From the NCBI RefSeq assembly GCF_900114455.1, contig NZ_FOTC01000002.1, forward strand, positions 124,001 to 188,000: a stretch of 64,000 nt of DNA. Direction: 5' to 3'. Made by a program: the position numbers and the translations under genes. Origin of the DNA: Halogranum rubrum. Its GTDB lineage: Archaea > Halobacteriota > Halobacteria > Halobacteriales > Haloferacaceae. The notes under the pieces are model-generated. The model was given only the letters and a program-made list of their open reading frames with translations, did no database searches and was not told where the DNA came from. Shown one piece after another: positions 30,850-39,818 of the stretch (positions within the stretch are counted from its first letter, which is position 1; each line of letters begins with the position of its first letter).

Positions 30850-32454
30850 ATGGCGTCAGACTTCGGCGTTTTATCGTTGGTACCACCACTGTTAGCAATC
30901 GTTCTCGCGATTGCGACACGTCGCGCGATGCTATCACTCTTCATCGGCATCTGGGTGGGTGGCATCATCTACGGTGGTGGAACCGGCGTCGCACAGTTGT
31001 ACGACTGGGTCATCACGTCCATCGGTGAGAGCACGTTCAACGCGAAGATTCTGATCTTCACGCTCCAAATCGGGGCTGGAATCGCACTCATCTGGCGGTT
31101 GGGTGGTGCACTCGCTATCACGAACTTCGCGACGAAACGAGTCGACTCACATCGGAAGATCGGACTCGCGACGTGGCTACTCGGCATTCTCTGGAACTTC
31201 GACGACTACGCGAACAACGCCATCGTCGGCAGTTCGATGAAGAACCTCGCCGACGAGATGAAGATGTCTCGCGAGAAGTTGGCGTACCTGCTCGATTCGA
31301 CTGCCGCACCGGTGGCGACAATCGGCATCTCGAGTTGGGTCGCCTTCGAGATCGGTCTCATCGCGAACCAGTACCAGGAACTCGGCATCGCCGACCAGAC
31401 GCCGTCTGCGGCGGCGACGTTCATCCAGAGCATCCCGTTCAACGTCTACTCGATTCTCGCGATAGCGATGGTCGGCATCATCGTCATCACACAACGCGAC
31501 TTCGGCGAGATGCTCGACGCCGAATCCCGCGCCCAGCGGACGGGCAACGTCATCCGTGAGGACGCCCAACCGCTTCAGAACATCAAGAACGAACTCGGTG
31601 AACCGATCACCGACGACGCACCGTTGCGCGTGTTCTTCCTCCCCGTCACAGTGCTCGTCGCCGTCGTCGTCGGCGGTGCGGTGACGATGGGGTACGCGCC
31701 CGACCGGACGCTCGTCGAGATGGTCAACAACACCGATATTGCGACGGCACTCGTCTGGGGGTCGTTCGCGATGGTGGCGACGGCCGTCGTGCTCGGTCTG
31801 ACCGAGGGTCTCTTGTCGCTCGAACAGTCGATGGAGACGATTCTCGACGGGTTCGGGACGATGCTCCCGGCGCTCAGCATCCTCGTCCTCGCGTGGTCTA
31901 TCGGGGCCGTCGCGACGGCACTCGGAACCGGCGCGTACGTCACGCAGTTCGCGACCGGTGTGGTCTCGCCGATGATGGTTCCCGTCGTCGTGTTCGTCAC
32001 CTCGGCGTTCATCGCCTTCGCTATCGGCACCTCGTGGGGGACGATGTCCATCATGACGCCCATCGTCATCCCGCTGGCGTGGGAGATCGGCGGCAACGAA
32101 CCGCAGTTCCTCGCCGTCGCCATCGGTGCGATGTTCAGTGGTGCCATCTTCGGTGACAACTGCTCGCCCATCTCCGACACCACCGTCCTCGCCTCGACGT
32201 TCGCGGGGTCCGACCACATCGACCACGTCCGGACACAGATGTACTACGCGTTCACCGTCCTCCTCGCGACCATCGTGGTGTACCTGCTGTACGGTGCGAC
32301 GAACCTCAGTCCGCTCGTCTTGCTCCCGGTCGGGATTCTGACACTGATCGGTCTCGTCTACGGGTTCTCTGAGTTGGACGCGCGGCGCAAGGACCTCTCG
32401 GCGAAACCGGCCTCGACGAGGGCGGCGACGCAGCGTGTGACCAGCGACGACTAA
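30850..32454 (+). CDS. Na+/H+ antiporter, NhaC family
   Basis: 534 aa from ATG 30850 with about 12 hydrophobic helices. The family signatures are visible in NFDDYANNAIVGSSMKNLAD (with the DDYANN acidic pair), LAWSIGAVATALGTGAYVTQ and AFAIGTSWGTMSIMTPIVIP followed by GAMFSGAIFGDNCSPISDTT. It exchanges Na+ for H+ (or an amino acid/malate-lactate exchange as in some NhaC members). A GTG at 30835 is in frame but weaker. The last 4 bp overlap the stop of the convergent pilin-like gene. The 264 bp upstream hold only a TATA-like AATAAGACC (30811-30819). Confidence 0.9.
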   Translation: MASDFGVLSLVPPLLAIVLAIATRRAMLSLFIGIWVGGIIYGGGTGVAQLYDWVITSIGESTFNAKILIFTLQIGAGIALIWRLGGALAITNFATKRVDSHRKIGLATWLLGILWNFDDYANNAIVGSSMKNLADEMKMSREKLAYLLDSTAAPVATIGISSWVAFEIGLIANQYQELGIADQTPSAAATFIQSIPFNVYSILAIAMVGIIVITQRDFGEMLDAESRAQRTGNVIREDAQPLQNIKNELGEPITDDAPLRVFFLPVTVLVAVVVGGAVTMGYAPDRTLVEMVNNTDIATALVWGSFAMVATAVVLGLTEGLLSLEQSMETILDGFGTMLPALSILVLAWSIGAVATALGTGAYVTQFATGVVSPMMVPVVVFVTSAFIAFAIGTSWGTMSIMTPIVIPLAWEIGGNEPQFLAVAIGAMFSGAIFGDNCSPISDTTVLASTFAGSDHIDHVRTQMYYAFTVLLATIVVYLLYGATNLSPLVLLPVGILTLIGLVYGFSELDARRKDLSAKPASTRAATQRVTSDD

Positions 32455-32990
32455 CGACCACCCACGCCGCGGAACACGAACGTCACGTCCGTCGTTCCGT
32501 CTTCGGTCGTCACTCGAACGTCGTAGACGACGGCGAGCGCGTGTGTCTCACCCGCTCGCTCTTGGACGACGACACCACCGACCGCCTCGCAGTCGCCGAA
32601 CTCGCGGTTCGGGCCACTCGGACAGTGCTGAACGGCCCATCTCCCCGCGGCCGACCCGTTCTGCGTCACCTCGTAGACGACGCCAGTGTCCAGTCGTGAC
32701 TGCTCGACTCGCGTCCGATAAGGGTCGAGTGTCCGGTTGACACCGTCGGCGGCGAGTGTTCGTTGCGACCAGTCGTAGTCGCCACGGACGCTCACTGTCG
32801 CGTTGTGGACGGCCCGTTCGAGGACGCGCTCTGCGTTCGAGACTGGCTGGCGGTACTCGGCGCTCGCATCGACGTCGGCGTGATAGCCCAACTGGAGGTA
32901 CGCGGCGACCATCGGCACGAGGGCAATCGCGACGACACCGGCGGCGACGAGGACGAGTTGCCCGCGACGTTCGGTCTCTCCGCTTCTCAT
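32451..32990 (-). CDS. Pilin-like membrane protein 5 of the pilus operon
   Basis: 179 aa from ATG 32990, which overlaps the previous stop by ATGA. A short basic N-terminus (MRSGETERRGQ) is followed by one hydrophobic helix (LVLVAAGVVAIALVPMVAAY) and an extracellular domain. That domain contains two cysteines (QHCPSGPNREFGDCEA), a likely disulfide. This is the class-III-like/pseudopilin layout typical of haloarchaeal DUF726x families. It is the last gene of the operon and meets the NhaC gene tail-to-tail. Confidence 0.78.
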   Translation of the reverse strand: MRSGETERRGQLVLVAAGVVAIALVPMVAAYLQLGYHADVDASAEYRQPVSNAERVLERAVHNATVSVRGDYDWSQRTLAADGVNRTLDPYRTRVEQSRLDTGVVYEVTQNGSAAGRWAVQHCPSGPNREFGDCEAVGGVVVQERAGETHALAVVYDVRVTTEDGTTDVTFVFRGVGGR

Positions 32991-33403
32991 GTGTACCACA
33001 CCCAGATAGTGACGTCGCCGTGCAAGGTCGTCACCGTCGACTGACCGACGGGGACGCCGGTCGGTCGCCGGTAGCCGACGCTCCCGTGTGGCGTCTGCAG
33101 GCGGAACATGAGGTTCGCCGGGAGAATCCGGTCGACACGTCGCTCTAGTGCGTCTCGCTCACGAGTGAAACTCGTCTCCGACCGAGTGACTTCCGAGAGA
33201 CGCGTCGCTCCCCCGTGTCGGGGCGCTTCTCTCGACAGCACGGTGGTCGCGTCGGTGGCGTACGCGTCGAGTTGCGCCGCTTGCGTCTCCGGTTGTGGCA
33301 GCCCGAGACCGAAGCCGGCGGCGACGGCGAGCACCAACACGACGCCGACACTCGCTTCGATGGCCGACAGTGAGAGTTGCGCTCGGTCGCTCCGCCTACG
33401 CAT
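32987..33403 (-). CDS. Pilin-like membrane protein 4 of the pilus operon
   Basis: 138 aa. The N-terminal RRRSDRAQLSLSAIEASVGV continues with a single hydrophobic helix (VVLVLAVAAGFGLGL), then a small extracellular domain ending DVTIWVWYT. The N-terminal arrangement of basic residues, a polar stretch and a helix resembles archaeal prepilins. Overlaps the upstream gene by 8 bp and the downstream gene by 4 bp. Confidence 0.75.
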   Translation of the reverse strand: MRRRSDRAQLSLSAIEASVGVVLVLAVAAGFGLGLPQPETQAAQLDAYATDATTVLSREAPRHGGATRLSEVTRSETSFTRERDALERRVDRILPANLMFRLQTPHGSVGYRRPTGVPVGQSTVTTLHGDVTIWVWYT

Positions 33404-34142
33404 CGGCCGTCACCGCCAATACCGCCTTCGTCGTCTCGGCGGGGTAGTACGTCACCGTCACCGTTCCAGTCCTCTCACCGCTCGTCTCGAACGATAGCGT
33501 CGTCGTCTCGTACCGTGACGCTCGCACCTCCATCACCCCGCCGTCGCTCAGACCGGCGTCGTCGTGGAGGACGACCCGGTCGTTGGCACGGACGGTCGAG
33601 ACGGTCGTGTCGGTGCCTGTCTGGACGTCGAGACGGACGCGGGCCGTTCGCCGCGGTAGCGTCACCGACGTCGCCGTCGAGAGGTCGAGCGTCCGCGTCT
33701 CGCTCGTCCGGTTCGAGACGAGGACGACCCGCCGAATCGTCACCCCATCTGTGGGAGTTCCGTGTTCGACGAGCGTCTGCCCGGCGAGTCGAACTCGAAC
33801 GCTGGCCGCCCGAGCAGTCGGGACCGACTGGCGGAGCTCAGTCGCGTTCAGTGACTCGACCGCCGTCTCGTTCAGGACGTTCGCCCGTGTCGTAACCGAC
33901 GCATCGGCAGCGGTGAGTCGTGTCGCGACTGTGTTCGCGATACGTCTGTCTGCAGCGTCGCGGTCCGCAGAGACGAGCGCACCGTCTGCCAGTGCGACGC
34001 TCACGGCCGTCACCGTCGTCAGGAGAATCAACGCGACGGCGAGGACCGGGAGGTTCGCTTGTCCACGGTTTTCGCGGTTTTCGCGGGATTCGCGGGATTC
34101 GCGGTTTTCGCGGGGTTCGCGAGTTCGCCCACTCCGGTTCAC
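33396..34142 (-). CDS. Pilin-like membrane protein 3, with a repeat-encoded polar N-terminus
   Basis: 248 aa from a GTG at 34142 that overlaps the previous TGA (GTGA). The cytoplasmic N-terminus is built of RE-N/S repeats (TREPRENRESRESRENREN) encoded by a 9-bp tandem repeat, then GQANLPVLAVALILLTTVTA is the membrane helix. The remaining approximately 200 residues are Thr/Val/Ala/Arg-rich strands, typical of secreted haloarchaeal surface proteins. The frame is open much further upstream, but that would cover the preceding gene. Confidence 0.75.
   Translation of the reverse strand: MNRSGRTREPRENRESRESRENRENRGQANLPVLAVALILLTTVTAVSVALADGALVSADRDAADRRIANTVATRLTAADASVTTRANVLNETAVESLNATELRQSVPTARAASVRVRLAGQTLVEHGTPTDGVTIRRVVLVSNRTSETRTLDLSTATSVTLPRRTARVRLDVQTGTDTTVSTVRANDRVVLHDDAGLSDGGVMEVRASRYETTTLSFETSGERTGTVTVTYYPAETTKAVLAVTADA
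34071..34115. repeat. 9-bp tandem repeat, five units, inside a pilin-like gene
   Basis: Units TTCGCGGTT, TTCGCGGGA, TTCGCGGGA, TTCGCGGTT and TTCGCGGGG, followed by a partial sixth. On the minus strand each unit encodes Arg-Glu plus Asn or Ser (one Pro). Being a multiple of 3 it can expand or contract without frameshift. Confidence 0.85.
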
Positions 34143-34600
34143 GTTGACCCCTCCAGTTCGACGGTCAGACCGCGCGGCGTTCCATCGACGACGACGAGTA
34201 GGTCGTCGCCGCTTCGCCACGTTCCCGAGATATCGACCACTGCGTCGGGGAGCGCCAGCGGCGTCCGACCACCAATCTCGGCGAGCGGATGGTCGAGAAC
34301 GAGCGTCCCGTTCGTCGTGTGGAGTTCGTACTGTTCGCCACGGATGGTCCGTGGCAGGTCGATTCGCGTCTCGCCGTGAACCGCCGTCGCGTTCGGTGGA
34401 ATCGACGTCTCGATGCGCTCTGCGGCGGTGACGAGCGTTCGGTCGCCGACTTCCGCACCGGCACTCGTCCGGTAGTCCGGGACGATGCCACCGTAGAGCG
34501 TCGTCGTCATCAGACCGACGAACAGCACGACGATACCGAGTTCGAGCGTCTTGCCGACGACGGGCGAGACAGCCCGGTCGTCTCGCCACCGCTCACCCAT
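34139..34600 (-). CDS. Pilin-like protein 2 with archaeal type IV pilin N-terminus
   Basis: 153 aa. Begins MGERWRDDRAVSPVVGKTLE followed by a hydrophobic helix (LGIVVLFVGLMTTTLYGGIV). The RAVSPVVG motif is the hallmark of the archaeal pilin N-terminal domain, cleaved after the basic/polar leader by the prepilin peptidase PibD. The extracellular part (TAAERIETSIPPNATAVHGE and later strands) is small. Likely a major or minor subunit of the fibre assembled by the PilB/PilC pair encoded upstream. Confidence 0.8.
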   Translation of the reverse strand: MGERWRDDRAVSPVVGKTLELGIVVLFVGLMTTTLYGGIVPDYRTSAGAEVGDRTLVTAAERIETSIPPNATAVHGETRIDLPRTIRGEQYELHTTNGTLVLDHPLAEIGGRTPLALPDAVVDISGTWRSGDDLLVVVDGTPRGLTVELEGST

Positions 34601-35318
34601 GGCGAATCACCAACCGTACGTCGTGGACGACGAGATACGTCGTCCGGTCACCTGGATACTGCCCGACGACACTCGTCACGCCGTCGCCGTCGAAGTCTCG
34701 TCTGGTCGTCGTCGCGTTCTGCCGTGCGAAGTATCGTTCCCACGCGGCGGGTGTCGCCGTCTCGACGGCGACGCGATAGGAGTCGTTCCCGAGCGACTGT
34801 CGTCGGTGGCTGACGTTCGTCTCCAGTCGCACTCGTTGATTCGTCCCATCGACGGTGTCCGGACCCGACGCGTTCAGTCGTGCGACGCCGACGAGGAGCA
34901 CGTTCTCGGACGTCGCCAGCGGCGGGTCGGCCGTGAACCGCGCGTTCTCGCCCGTCCCGCGGACGACTGCGCCCGACGAGAAGGCGACGCGGTGGTGTTC
35001 GTTGCTGTAGACCAGGCCGTCGACGGACTCGTTTCTGACCACTCCCGAGTCGTTCAGGAGGCGGACGCTCCGGTCGACGCGGCGGAGTTTTCCGTCGGTG
35101 AACGAGACGTGACCGCTGTCGGGACCGGTCGCCGAGACGGGGTCGAGTGCCGCGTCGAGGTCGGTGGCGACGCGGCCCGCGTCGGCGGCGTCGGCGTTAC
35201 TCTGGACGACGGTGCCGATACTCGCCGTGAGCACACCGAGACTGAGCATCGTCACCCCGAGGAGGAGAGCGACGCCGACGACGGCGGATTGTGCACGTCC
35301 AGTGGGGTGGGCGTTCAC
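34593..35318 (-). CDS. Pilin-like membrane protein 1 of the pilus operon
   Basis: 241 aa from a GTG at 35318 overlapping the PilC-like stop (GTGA at 35315-35318). After a short leader (NAHPTGRAQSAVVGVALLLG) a hydrophobic helix continues to about residue 35, followed by a soluble domain with strands such as FTDGKLRRVDRSVRLLNDSG and TYLVVHDVRLVIRHG. The leader ending RAQSAVVG resembles pilin cleavage regions. The 34-residue extension to 35420 is rejected because it would overlap the PilC gene extensively. Confidence 0.77.
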   Translation of the reverse strand: MNAHPTGRAQSAVVGVALLLGVTMLSLGVLTASIGTVVQSNADAADAGRVATDLDAALDPVSATGPDSGHVSFTDGKLRRVDRSVRLLNDSGVVRNESVDGLVYSNEHHRVAFSSGAVVRGTGENARFTADPPLATSENVLLVGVARLNASGPDTVDGTNQRVRLETNVSHRRQSLGNDSYRVAVETATPAAWERYFARQNATTTRRDFDGDGVTSVVGQYPGDRTTYLVVHDVRLVIRHG

Positions 35319-37291
35319 ACCAATCCCGCCCCCGCGAAGACGACGTAACACACCACGACCAGTGCTCCCGAGTGCAACAGCGCCTCGTACCGACCTCGAC
35401 TCGCCGTTCCCGCGAACCATCCCGAAGCGAGCATCGTCGCCTGCGTGACGACGTAGAAGCGGAACCGGTCGCGGGCCGGGTCGACGGCGTTCGGGTCGAA
35501 GGCGAACCCCGACCCACCGGAGAGCGACGAGAGTTGAGCGAACCCGTCGAGGACGTAGCTGTTGACGGCGACGGTGATGCCGACGACGAGGAGCGCCGTC
35601 GTCCAGCCGACGGCGACGTAGACGAGGAGATTCGACCGGAGCGCTTGTTTCTCGTGGTACAGTCGTCCGATTTCGGTCTGGAGGGTGTCGAAGACGGCTT
35701 CGGTGTCGCTCCCGGCGTCGAGTGCCCCGGTGACGAGACCCATCGACTGCGCGGCGAGTGGCGTCCCCACTCGGTCGACGAAGCGACCGAGTGCGGCCGA
35801 ACGAAGACCGTTCTCACCCTCGCCGTCACCGACTGACCCGTCGTCGACCTGGCCGCTCGTCGTCAACCGCAGGTTGAACGCGAGGTCAGAGACGTCAGGG
35901 TTCAGCGCACCGAGGTCGACGTCGCGGGCGACGACTTCGACCGCCTCGGGAAACGGTCGGCCGAGACTGACGTGCCCGGAGACGGCGTGGACGAAGTCCT
36001 CTATCTCCCGGTCTTTGGCATCGTCGAGACGGGCACGTCGGACGGAGACGACGCCGACGGGGAGCGCGTAGGCGACGTAGGTGAGGAGGGCGACGTTGAC
36101 CGGGTGGTAGCCGGTGTTCCAGAGGAACGCAGCGACGAGACATGTCGGAACCGCCACGACGACGGCCGCACTCGCTGGATTCGTCCCTGCCGTCCGGAGG
36201 GTGTCGAGGACACTCGCCGGTCGGGCGTACGCCGTCGACTGGTCCGCCGGGCGGAGCGTCCCGACGAGCGTGCTCGCGACGACGCCGACGAGGAGGACGA
36301 ACGCGGCGCTCCCGTAGACGATAGCTGCGCGTACGGATAGCGACCCGAGCGGAGTGTGTATCGGCGCAGAGAGACCGGGTGCCAGCACGCTCATCACCGT
36401 GAGGACGATGACCAAGAGCGACGGCATCACGAGGAGGACGATGAACAACTCCGCGAGGAGTTCGAGAAAGCCTTCCGCGCGCTCTCTCGCTCGCGCCTGT
36501 CGGTGGCCGAGCATCCGACTCTCCATCTGGAGGTAGTTCGCGAGTTCTTCGGAGCCTTGGTCGGCGTGTTCGCGGAACTTAAGGAGGAACGGGGCGAGTG
36601 CGTCTCGCGAGGGAGTGTCGCGAGCGACGCGCCGGAGTCCCTCGTTGACACTTCCCGTCAGTGCGGCCGTGTTCAGCGCCTTCCGAAGCGACACGGCCGT
36701 CTCGCCGTAGGCGTCGCTGTCGGCGACCTTCCGCAGCATCGCTCGCTGGTCGTCGCTCCCCGAGGAGAGCGCGTGCAGATAGCGCACTGCACCGGGAAGC
36801 GTGCGCTCGATGTCCGAGCGTCGGGCGGTGGCCCGCCAGCGGAGATGGAGTCCGCCGAGGCGAACGGTGGTCCACTTGCCGAGGGCGGCGACGACGAACG
36901 AGACACCGACGGCGGCGTACACGCGCGGCATCGCCGGAACGCCGAGTTGGTCGACGACCGGAACGCCCGATTCGAGAAACGTCGCGACGGCAGCGAGCGT
37001 CGACGCTGGCAACGCGACGGCGAGGAGGAACGTCGGGACGACGAGCGCGGCGAACGCGAGCCACGAGACGCCGTACACTCGTGCGAGGTAGACGTCGAAA
37101 CTCGTCCGGAGGTCGGTCCCACGGTAGTGTCGGCGGTCACTGGTGTGTCGGTCCGTGTCGGCGTGGCGCGCGAAGAGAGCGTACAGTGCTCGGTCGGGGA
37201 CAGAGAGCGACGTCGCGTTCGGGTCCGTAGAGCCAGACGACGCGGACGCTGACGAGGACGAAGACGAAGACGTGGTCGTCCCGAGCGTCAT
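35315..37291 (-). CDS. PilC/GspF-type membrane assembly protein (type II secretion F domain)
   Basis: 658 aa from ATG 37291 (ATGA overlap with the ATPase gene). Two T2SSF domains are visible: one around AVRYLHALSSGSDDQRAMLR, with TPSRDALAPFLLKFREHADQ later, the second around VHAVSGHVSLGRPFPEAVEV with LVTGALDAGSDTEAVFDTLQ. Each is flanked by pairs of membrane helices (VSWLAFAALVVPTFLLAVAL; VYVAVGWTTALLVVGITVAV). The protein anchors the ATPase at the membrane and helps extrude pilins. The serine-rich N-terminus (TTTSSSSSSSASASSGS) is low-complexity. Confidence 0.88.
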   Translation of the reverse strand: MTLGTTTSSSSSSSASASSGSTDPNATSLSVPDRALYALFARHADTDRHTSDRRHYRGTDLRTSFDVYLARVYGVSWLAFAALVVPTFLLAVALPASTLAAVATFLESGVPVVDQLGVPAMPRVYAAVGVSFVVAALGKWTTVRLGGLHLRWRATARRSDIERTLPGAVRYLHALSSGSDDQRAMLRKVADSDAYGETAVSLRKALNTAALTGSVNEGLRRVARDTPSRDALAPFLLKFREHADQGSEELANYLQMESRMLGHRQARARERAEGFLELLAELFIVLLVMPSLLVIVLTVMSVLAPGLSAPIHTPLGSLSVRAAIVYGSAAFVLLVGVVASTLVGTLRPADQSTAYARPASVLDTLRTAGTNPASAAVVVAVPTCLVAAFLWNTGYHPVNVALLTYVAYALPVGVVSVRRARLDDAKDREIEDFVHAVSGHVSLGRPFPEAVEVVARDVDLGALNPDVSDLAFNLRLTTSGQVDDGSVGDGEGENGLRSAALGRFVDRVGTPLAAQSMGLVTGALDAGSDTEAVFDTLQTEIGRLYHEKQALRSNLLVYVAVGWTTALLVVGITVAVNSYVLDGFAQLSSLSGGSGFAFDPNAVDPARDRFRFYVVTQATMLASGWFAGTASRGRYEALLHSGALVVVCYVVFAGAGLV

Positions 37292-39579
37292 CCCTCTCCT
37301 CCGTCGGTCGCCACGGTAGCGTCCCACTCGTCTTGCTCGTCTCGTCCGTCGCGTTCGCTTCGCTCCGCGCGTTCGAGTTGCCGACTGGCGCGCTCGACGG
37401 TCGCTGCCTCGTCCGTCCGGAGGTCAGCGAGGAAGTCGAACAACGTCTCGACGTCTTCGACACCCTCTCGGACCAGATACTGGACGTATCGATGTTTGCG
37501 GTGGAACTCGGCTTCGACGGCCTCGACGTCGCGGTCGGTTCGCGCGGCCAGTCGGTCGAACGTCGTCAGTCCGACGCGACGACTGTCGTCGCCGAGTTGC
37601 GGATGGGCGTAGTCGAGGTGGAACTCGCCGCTCGTATCGCGCCACGCGACGGTGTTCCAGTGTATCTCGGTGTCATCTTTCTCGACGACGCCGCAGCGGC
37701 CGGAGACGTCCTCGTAGTCGTCGGCCGAGACGAGTTCGACGACTTCGCCGACGTAGCGCTCACCGTCGACGTGCCGGGGGAACACGACGAGGTCGATTTC
37801 GCGCAGGAGGTACGGCGGTAGTCCCTGCTCGACGACGCGGTTGACGAGTGTCTCGACGTCTTCGGCGTGGGTCGTCCCGATGACGCCGTGGCCGGTGTTG
37901 AGCGTCTCGGCGAACGTCTCGAAACTCGCGGGCGTGTTTATCTCGGCGATGACCTCGACGTCGGGGTTCAGGTAGTTCGTCTCGGTCATCAGGTCTGCCA
38001 TCGTGATGCGCTTGTACTCGTTTTCGTGGTCGCGGGTGGTGAGCGAGACGCCCGTCTCGTGCGGGAGTCTGACCTCTCGTGAGCCTTCGTCGATGCTGAT
38101 GGGCCGGTCGTCGTACGGGATGAAGGGCATGTGGGCGTTCATCAGCGTCGTCTTCCCGACACCCGTCGGCCCGGAGAACAGCGCGATACCGTGGTACTCG
38201 TAGAGCAACCAGAGTAGTGTCACGACCTCCGTCGAGAGCGCGCCGTTCTGCACGAGGTCGATGGGGGTGAGCGCGTCGGCGGATTGCTTGCGGATAGAGA
38301 CGTGCGGGCCGTCCTCGCTGATGACCGGCAACGCGACGGCACACCGGATGGTCTCGTCGACCGACGGCGGCGAGAGGTTCACCTTCGCGCTCGGTGTGCT
38401 CGCGTTCAACTCCGTCCCGTCGCTGGCGGCGAGTTGCGTGACGACGTTGACGAACGTCGTCTCCTCGTCGAACGTGAGGTTCGTCGGCACACGGCCGTCT
38501 CTACCGGTTCCGACGCCGTCGCCACCAGCACCGACGATATCTGTCCGAGGGACTACCTTCACCCGCTCACCGACCCGGTTGGCCTCGATGTCTTCGAGAT
38601 GCGGGTCGCGAATCGGGACGGTGAGGATGTGTTCACCGACGTAGTCGCGGAGGACGTAGTAGACGAGATCGTCGAGGCGGTCCTCGGCGAACCGACTGTC
38701 GACCGGCGGGACGGCGAGGTCGTACTCGGCGAGTGCGCGTTTCATCCGATACGTCGCCGCGTCGACCCACGCGCGAGTGTTTCGCGCCGTGAGTCGCCGC
38801 GAGAGGAACTGTCGGGCACGGTTGCCGACGAAGGTTCGCGGGTCGTCGACGACGCGTTCGACGTTCGCCTCCCAGATACGGGACTTGCACTCGTCGATGA
38901 GTGCTTCGTCGCCGGGTAGGAGGTCCGGTTCGAGGACGGCGTACTTCGTCGTGAATCGGTCGCTTCCGAGGAGATGCTCGCGGTAGACGACCACTTCCAC
39001 ACCGAACCCACAGAACGGGACGGTGTATCGCGTCAGTCGCTCGCCCGCGATGCGGCCCACGAAGTCGGTGTCGGCCGCGAACTCGGTCGTCGCTGGCGCG
39101 AAGTTCTCCGTGTGGACGACGAGATGTGGTCCCTCACCGGCCTCGTCGACAGTGTCGTCGCCCGTGTCGACGATTTCGATACGGTCGTCGAGAGCGAGTG
39201 GTGTCACCGCTTCGAGGACGCGGAGTTCACACAGCGCGTGGTAGTTCACTCGCCGTCGCGTCGCCGTCGAGGCGTCGAGCAGTCGGTCGAGAACGCGTTC
39301 GTACTTCGGTTCGAACCCGTGTTCGGCACGTTCGACGGCACCCTCGCGTGTGAGTGGCCGCCGCCGGCCGGCCGTACTGAAGTGGTCGCGAATCTGTTCC
39401 ATCCCCACCTCACCGTCCGCGCCGAGCACTGGTTCTCGCACGTCGTAGTCGAAGCCAGCCTCCGTCTCGCGTATCGTCGCGACGACGCCGGGGTGCGGTT
39501 CGTACTGTGCCTGAACGTCCGGGGCGTACCACGCATCGGCATCGTCTGGTGGAAGTGGTGACGGGACGTCGACCGTCAT
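37288..39579 (-). CDS. PilB/GspE-type secretion ATPase of an archaeal type IV pilus system
   Basis: 763 aa from ATG 39579 (MTVDVPSPLPPDD); a GTG at 39597 is an alternative start. The C-terminal half has Walker A LFSGPTGVGKTTLMNAHMPF, the Asp box ISIDEGSREVRLP, Walker B-like VEVIAEINTPASFETFAETL and the His box TGHGVIGTTHAEDVETLVNR. The long N-terminal region resembles the FlaI/GspE N-domain. It hydrolyses ATP to drive assembly of pilins encoded downstream. It is the first gene of the seven-gene operon; an AT-rich promoter (AAAATTTAAAACG, minus strand, about 39638-39650) lies upstream. Confidence 0.9.
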   Translation of the reverse strand: MTVDVPSPLPPDDADAWYAPDVQAQYEPHPGVVATIRETEAGFDYDVREPVLGADGEVGMEQIRDHFSTAGRRRPLTREGAVERAEHGFEPKYERVLDRLLDASTATRRRVNYHALCELRVLEAVTPLALDDRIEIVDTGDDTVDEAGEGPHLVVHTENFAPATTEFAADTDFVGRIAGERLTRYTVPFCGFGVEVVVYREHLLGSDRFTTKYAVLEPDLLPGDEALIDECKSRIWEANVERVVDDPRTFVGNRARQFLSRRLTARNTRAWVDAATYRMKRALAEYDLAVPPVDSRFAEDRLDDLVYYVLRDYVGEHILTVPIRDPHLEDIEANRVGERVKVVPRTDIVGAGGDGVGTGRDGRVPTNLTFDEETTFVNVVTQLAASDGTELNASTPSAKVNLSPPSVDETIRCAVALPVISEDGPHVSIRKQSADALTPIDLVQNGALSTEVVTLLWLLYEYHGIALFSGPTGVGKTTLMNAHMPFIPYDDRPISIDEGSREVRLPHETGVSLTTRDHENEYKRITMADLMTETNYLNPDVEVIAEINTPASFETFAETLNTGHGVIGTTHAEDVETLVNRVVEQGLPPYLLREIDLVVFPRHVDGERYVGEVVELVSADDYEDVSGRCGVVEKDDTEIHWNTVAWRDTSGEFHLDYAHPQLGDDSRRVGLTTFDRLAARTDRDVEAVEAEFHRKHRYVQYLVREGVEDVETLFDFLADLRTDEAATVERASRQLERAERSERDGRDEQDEWDATVATDGGEG

Positions 39580-39818
39580 CGACCGGAGTCCTCCCACAGT
39601 CCGTCGATTGACATGGCTGGGAATGGTGACAGTTTACGTTTTAAATTTTCGGAGACTGTCTTGATTTCTTACCTTTATCCGCTCTCCGAATATCCTATCA
39701 AATATTGGACACCGACTCGGGACGAAGGAACTCAGACTTCTATCGGTGTCTCTCGTTCGCGTGTCATCGACGCGACGTTCTCGAAACGCCTTTACCTGAT
39801 TTCATGCTAACTTGTGGC

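Noticed and set aside
35315-36000. Long arginine-rich frames on the plus strand across the pilus and symporter operons
   Set aside because: These are GC-rich shadow frames: Arg/Ser/Pro or Arg/Asp-rich, without domains, opposite or out of frame to well-supported genes.
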